Assembly (NCBI GenBank): GCA_949317995.1
Contig: OX439048.1
Span: forward strand, 65,787,375 to 65,851,374
Length of the DNA: 64,000 nt
Direction of reading: 5' to 3'
Source of the DNA: Acholoe squamosa
Lineage: Eukaryota; Annelida; Polychaeta; Phyllodocida; Polynoidae
A program made the position numbers and the translations under genes. The notes under the pieces were generated by a model that had not been told where the DNA came from, made no database searches, and worked only from the letters and a program-made list of their open reading frames with translations. Below, piece after piece: positions 61,198-64,000 of the stretch (position 1 is its first letter; each line of letters opens with the position of its first letter).

Positions 61198-62317
61198 AAC
61201 TGAACTTTTGAGTGACGCATCGGCGGTAGATCTGCAACGGCAAATTTTGCTGAACCAGATTTCCGATAAACCGAATGCACATGCTGACTCTAGTAGTTCT
61301 ATGAAAACTGGAAGGGGTTACTCAGTAACCAATCGGGTTTGAACAAAGGAAATGAAAATTTCCAACGAACCTTGAACAATACCATCCCGAAGTATGACAA
61401 TACTTTTGTGTACCACCGCTCCAAAGATACGAATGGGATTATCTCCTGTAAAACAGGAGAAAATCGGTACTACCTGAGACCCTGACGCTGCAAAGCCAAA
61501 GGCTCTAAAAGTGAAACCTTTTACCGGCAATCCACCTTGGCGAAAATGGCTGTTTCATTGGCATAACGTTAACTTATCCAATGGAGCCAATGATCGCCAA
61601 GCACTAATGTTGCTGAAGGAGGCATTAGAGGAAGGACCCGGCCAGCTGGTCATCTGAGCCTTTGAGAAGAATGGTGACGGTACCCTGCATGGGTTGATAG
61701 AAACCACCACCCATCTTCTCGTTAAAGTAGGTGAGGAAGACCCAGAGGCCCTCTTGTACAAACGGACTCAGAAACCTGAAGAAGGGACCAGAGTCTTTGG
61801 TTTCACGATACAATAACTTGTTTCTGAACTATATGCCGGGTGCCAACCAGACGTGCCCGTAGTAGTTCAGGAAGCTACCACCTGATTTATAAATGGGCTA
61901 AGGGACCCAGGTTGTCAACAATATCTTAAAGATAAATGGCAGCCTGAAATTAGTATGTCCGAACTGTTTGATTTCCCACACTAGGGGCGGTGGCCGCTGT
62001 AGCATTGACCGATAACCCACCAAGAAGGTATCGGTATTGCTGCTGTTTAAGCCCATAAGAAGGGAAAAGAAGCTGAACAGTCTCAGAAGATGCTCAATGT
62101 TAGTTCAAATGCCGAAATAGAAACTTTGGTAAAAGAATTAGTAGCAAATCAGGTGAAGAAATCAAATACCGGTAAGAATTCTCGAAAGGAATGGAAAAAG
62201 AAACAGACCTGTCATCGGTGCCAGGTCTTGGGGCATATCGCACCTGATTGTCATGCCCCAGCTCCGGTTCCTAAAGAGGATTCAGTAACCAAACAGGGGA
62301 CAGCTCAGGAAAACTAG
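61198..62317 (+). pseudogene. gag: gag, C-terminal part, with CCHC zinc knuckle and many stops
   Basis: One frame carries gag-like sequence throughout: a PPWRKWLFHW-type core segment near 61530 and a zinc knuckle at 62210-62251 with spacing C-x2-C-x4-H-x4-C, preceded by a lysine-rich patch. This part binds the RNA genome in virus-like particles. In-frame stops sit at 61340, 61373, 61475, 61655, 61814, 61883, 61982, 62000, 62006, 62048 and 62315. No frameshift is needed. Most stops are explained by C-to-T change of CGA, CAA or CAG. Confidence 0.75.
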
Positions 62318-62639
62318 AGTGGGGTGATATTAATGACATAGTATCACCCCAAACCTGAGTAAGCCAAGCCAACACAATCGGTGGTGAGACAATAGTGGTT
62401 GCTAACCCAGTTGACAGTGTTTTAACATGGCCTGATCCACCTCCAGGGGACACTATCAACGGGACCAAGCTAATTAGAGCTGGGTAATGAGTAGTCATGG
62501 GCCCACACTATTTCACGGATAGGTGGTGTCGACATCTCCCCTGACGACCCACGTTTTCAGTATCTGAAAATTATAGGGGTCGCTCAGAGAAGCGGGGATA
62601 TTGAAACAATATCAACCGGGAAGTGCACCCCATTACAGG

Positions 62640-63190
62640 GTAAAATTTGGTATGTACGTTTGTCCTTCTTCTGGCAGAGAGGTGAGTTTCTTCTCGACAC
62701 AAGCGCATCACACTTGCTGATTAGGAAGAAATTCATGTCATTGTTAGGCTGACAGTCTGAAATCCCTCACGAAGGAATAAGGGCACGGATGGCGGACGGA
62801 GACAAATTGCAAACATATGGCAAGACTGTTTTACCGATATTGGTTAACGGCAGGATGTACCTAATCTGTCCCACCATTGCCAATATCACGGATGACGGCA
62901 TCCTCGGTATGGACTTTGCTGCACTCTATGGGGTGACAGTAAATGCCGGTACGGGGAAGATAAGGATTCGATCACCTTTTGATCATGCTATCAAGTGTGA
63001 GCTCAGGGTTGAATCTGGAACTGCCTCTGTAGTGCAAACCACCAAAATCAGCCCAGGACAGATATCTGATGTCTTGATCAGCTGCGTAGGTGTAGAGGGG
63101 AACAGACAATCGGTATTCGAGCCTGAACAGTCCACCCTAGCTTCTCTTGGGCTGGAAGGCTTCGATACGATAATTGTTAACCCTCGATGA
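62640..63190 (+). pseudogene. pol: Retroviral-type aspartic protease
   Basis: LLDTSAS around 62690-62710 is the active-site motif (DTGAS in most relatives, with the catalytic Asp codon at 62696-62698). ILGMDF at 62900-62917 is the conserved second hydrophobic motif before the end of the domain. It continues the gag frame, with stops at TGA 62750-62752 and TGA 63188-63190. The intervening 62318-62640 is the same frame with further stops and no recognised motif. The enzyme would cleave Gag-Pol in the particle. Confidence 0.75.
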
Positions 63191-64000
63191 GCTGTGGTAC
63201 GGATAAGCAATCCTACTACTGAAACTGTGGTTTTGCCGAAAGGAATGTTGGTCGGTACCTCGGCCCGTATTGTGAGTCACGAGTTGTCACATGATAATGA
63301 AATGCATGTCTCCGCAATGGGAGTACCCCCACCTACGAGCCCACCAATGCATTTAGTACCATTAGTCATGGACTCTGACTTAGGGGAGGAATACCATCAG
63401 GAGGTTATTGATAAGCTGTCCCTCTATAGGACTGCTTTTACTGCCCCTGGGGAACCTCTCGACCGAACCAACATGGTTTAACACCAGGTGGACACTGGCA
63501 ATGTCCGACCTATCAAGCTGCCTTACCAACATCTACCCATAGCTAAGAAATCTGATGTGGAAGACAAAGTAAATAAAGTGCTGGCAGAAGGAATCATCTC
63601 TCCCAGTGATAGTCCCTGGTCTAGCCCTGTCGTTATGGTGACGAAGAAAGACGGGACACATCGGTTCTGTATCGATTACAGAAAATTGAATGGAGTCACT
63701 AGGAAACTGCATACCCCTTATCTCGAATCGACGAATGTCTAGAATCTCTCGGCGGAGCCAAATGGTTTTGCACTCTCAACCTGCAATCTGGGTATTGGCA
63801 GATTGGAATGGACCCGAAAGATAGAGAGAAAACAGCATTTGCGACTCATATGGGGCTGTACGAGTTCAACGTTATGCCATTTGGATTATGTAACGCCCCG
63901 GCGACGTTCGAGGCAATGATGGAATCCATACTTAGGGTTTATCTGTGGGATAAATGCCTAGTGTACTTGGATGATGTCATCGTCTATGGAAACACATATC
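63191..64000 (+). pseudogene. pol: Reverse transcriptase, N-terminal half, catalytically damaged and cut by window end
   Basis: Follows protease in the same frame, with a TAA at 63479-63481. [16 protein letters not shown] and [11 protein letters not shown] (63575-63700) are standard Gypsy RT sequence before motif A. Near 63715-63720 the frame changes by one step, the only frameshift seen in pol. It is then open to 64000, through SGYWQI, the MPFGLCNAPATF segment and YLDD (63964-63975). In motif A the codon for the first catalytic Asp is AAC (Asn) at 63778-63780, one transition from GAC. With the stops and frameshift, this copy cannot make active enzyme. Confidence 0.88.

Larger units (their letters stand above)
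58579..64000 (+). mobile_element. Ty3/Gypsy LTR retrotransposon, degenerate, right end beyond the window
   Basis: In order: 5' LTR (58579-59124), primer-binding site, gag with a CCHC knuckle, aspartic protease, then reverse transcriptase through its YLDD motif at the window edge. Protease immediately before RT with no integrase between them is the Ty3/Gypsy (and not Copia) order as far as visible. From about 61198 to 63715 gag and pol share a single frame, interrupted by more than a dozen in-frame stops without a frameshift. The element inserted into an old repeat after AGAAGC. The 3' LTR and the second target-site copy lie beyond 64000. Confidence 0.9.

Overview
The window is animal nuclear DNA. 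It shows tRNA-derived SINEs, an LTR retrotransposon, AT-rich satellite DNA and a monosense parvovirus-like insertion of the type known from invertebrates. A mollusc or another aquatic invertebrate is a reasonable guess, but nothing here fixes the species. No intact host gene was found. Almost everything outside the mobile and viral insertions belongs to one family of nested repeats.

Layout. Positions 1-14531 hold a 2,641-bp satellite, about 5.5 nearly identical head-to-tail copies running in from the left edge. From 14532 to about 20460 the sequence continues into the rest of a larger 7-8 kb super-unit, of which the 2,641-bp unit is an amplified part. It carries an 888-bp TG...CA insertion with a 6-bp target duplication. 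From 20461 to 26735 is a second block type (U) with SINE heads, a half zinc-finger ORF and a 2,259-bp tandem duplication containing three kinds of inverted repeat. From 26736 to about 48170 there are three further diverged super-unit copies in a row. Block U then starts again.

In that second U block lies the most notable object: 4,543 bp (48594-53136) of parvovirus-like DNA in minus orientation. It has an uninterrupted NS1 replication protein (HUH endonuclease plus SF3 helicase) and a VP gene with a phospholipase A2 domain. VP is broken by a frame change and cut off at its 3' end by the host junction. The insertion is flanked by 1.32-kb direct copies of host repeat, and the paralogous locus at about 20893 shows the unoccupied site.

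After the insertion, block U continues (54463-58200) and runs into an older repeat copy. A Ty3/Gypsy LTR retrotransposon interrupts that copy at 58579. Its 5' LTR, primer-binding site, gag, protease and the first part of reverse transcriptase are visible before the window ends. It is inactivated almost entirely by in-frame stop codons rather than indels, its first catalytic RT aspartate is replaced by asparagine, and a foldback element sits in gag.

The only long conserved coding sequences are therefore viral or retroelement genes. The short ORFs in the satellite are most likely chance frames.
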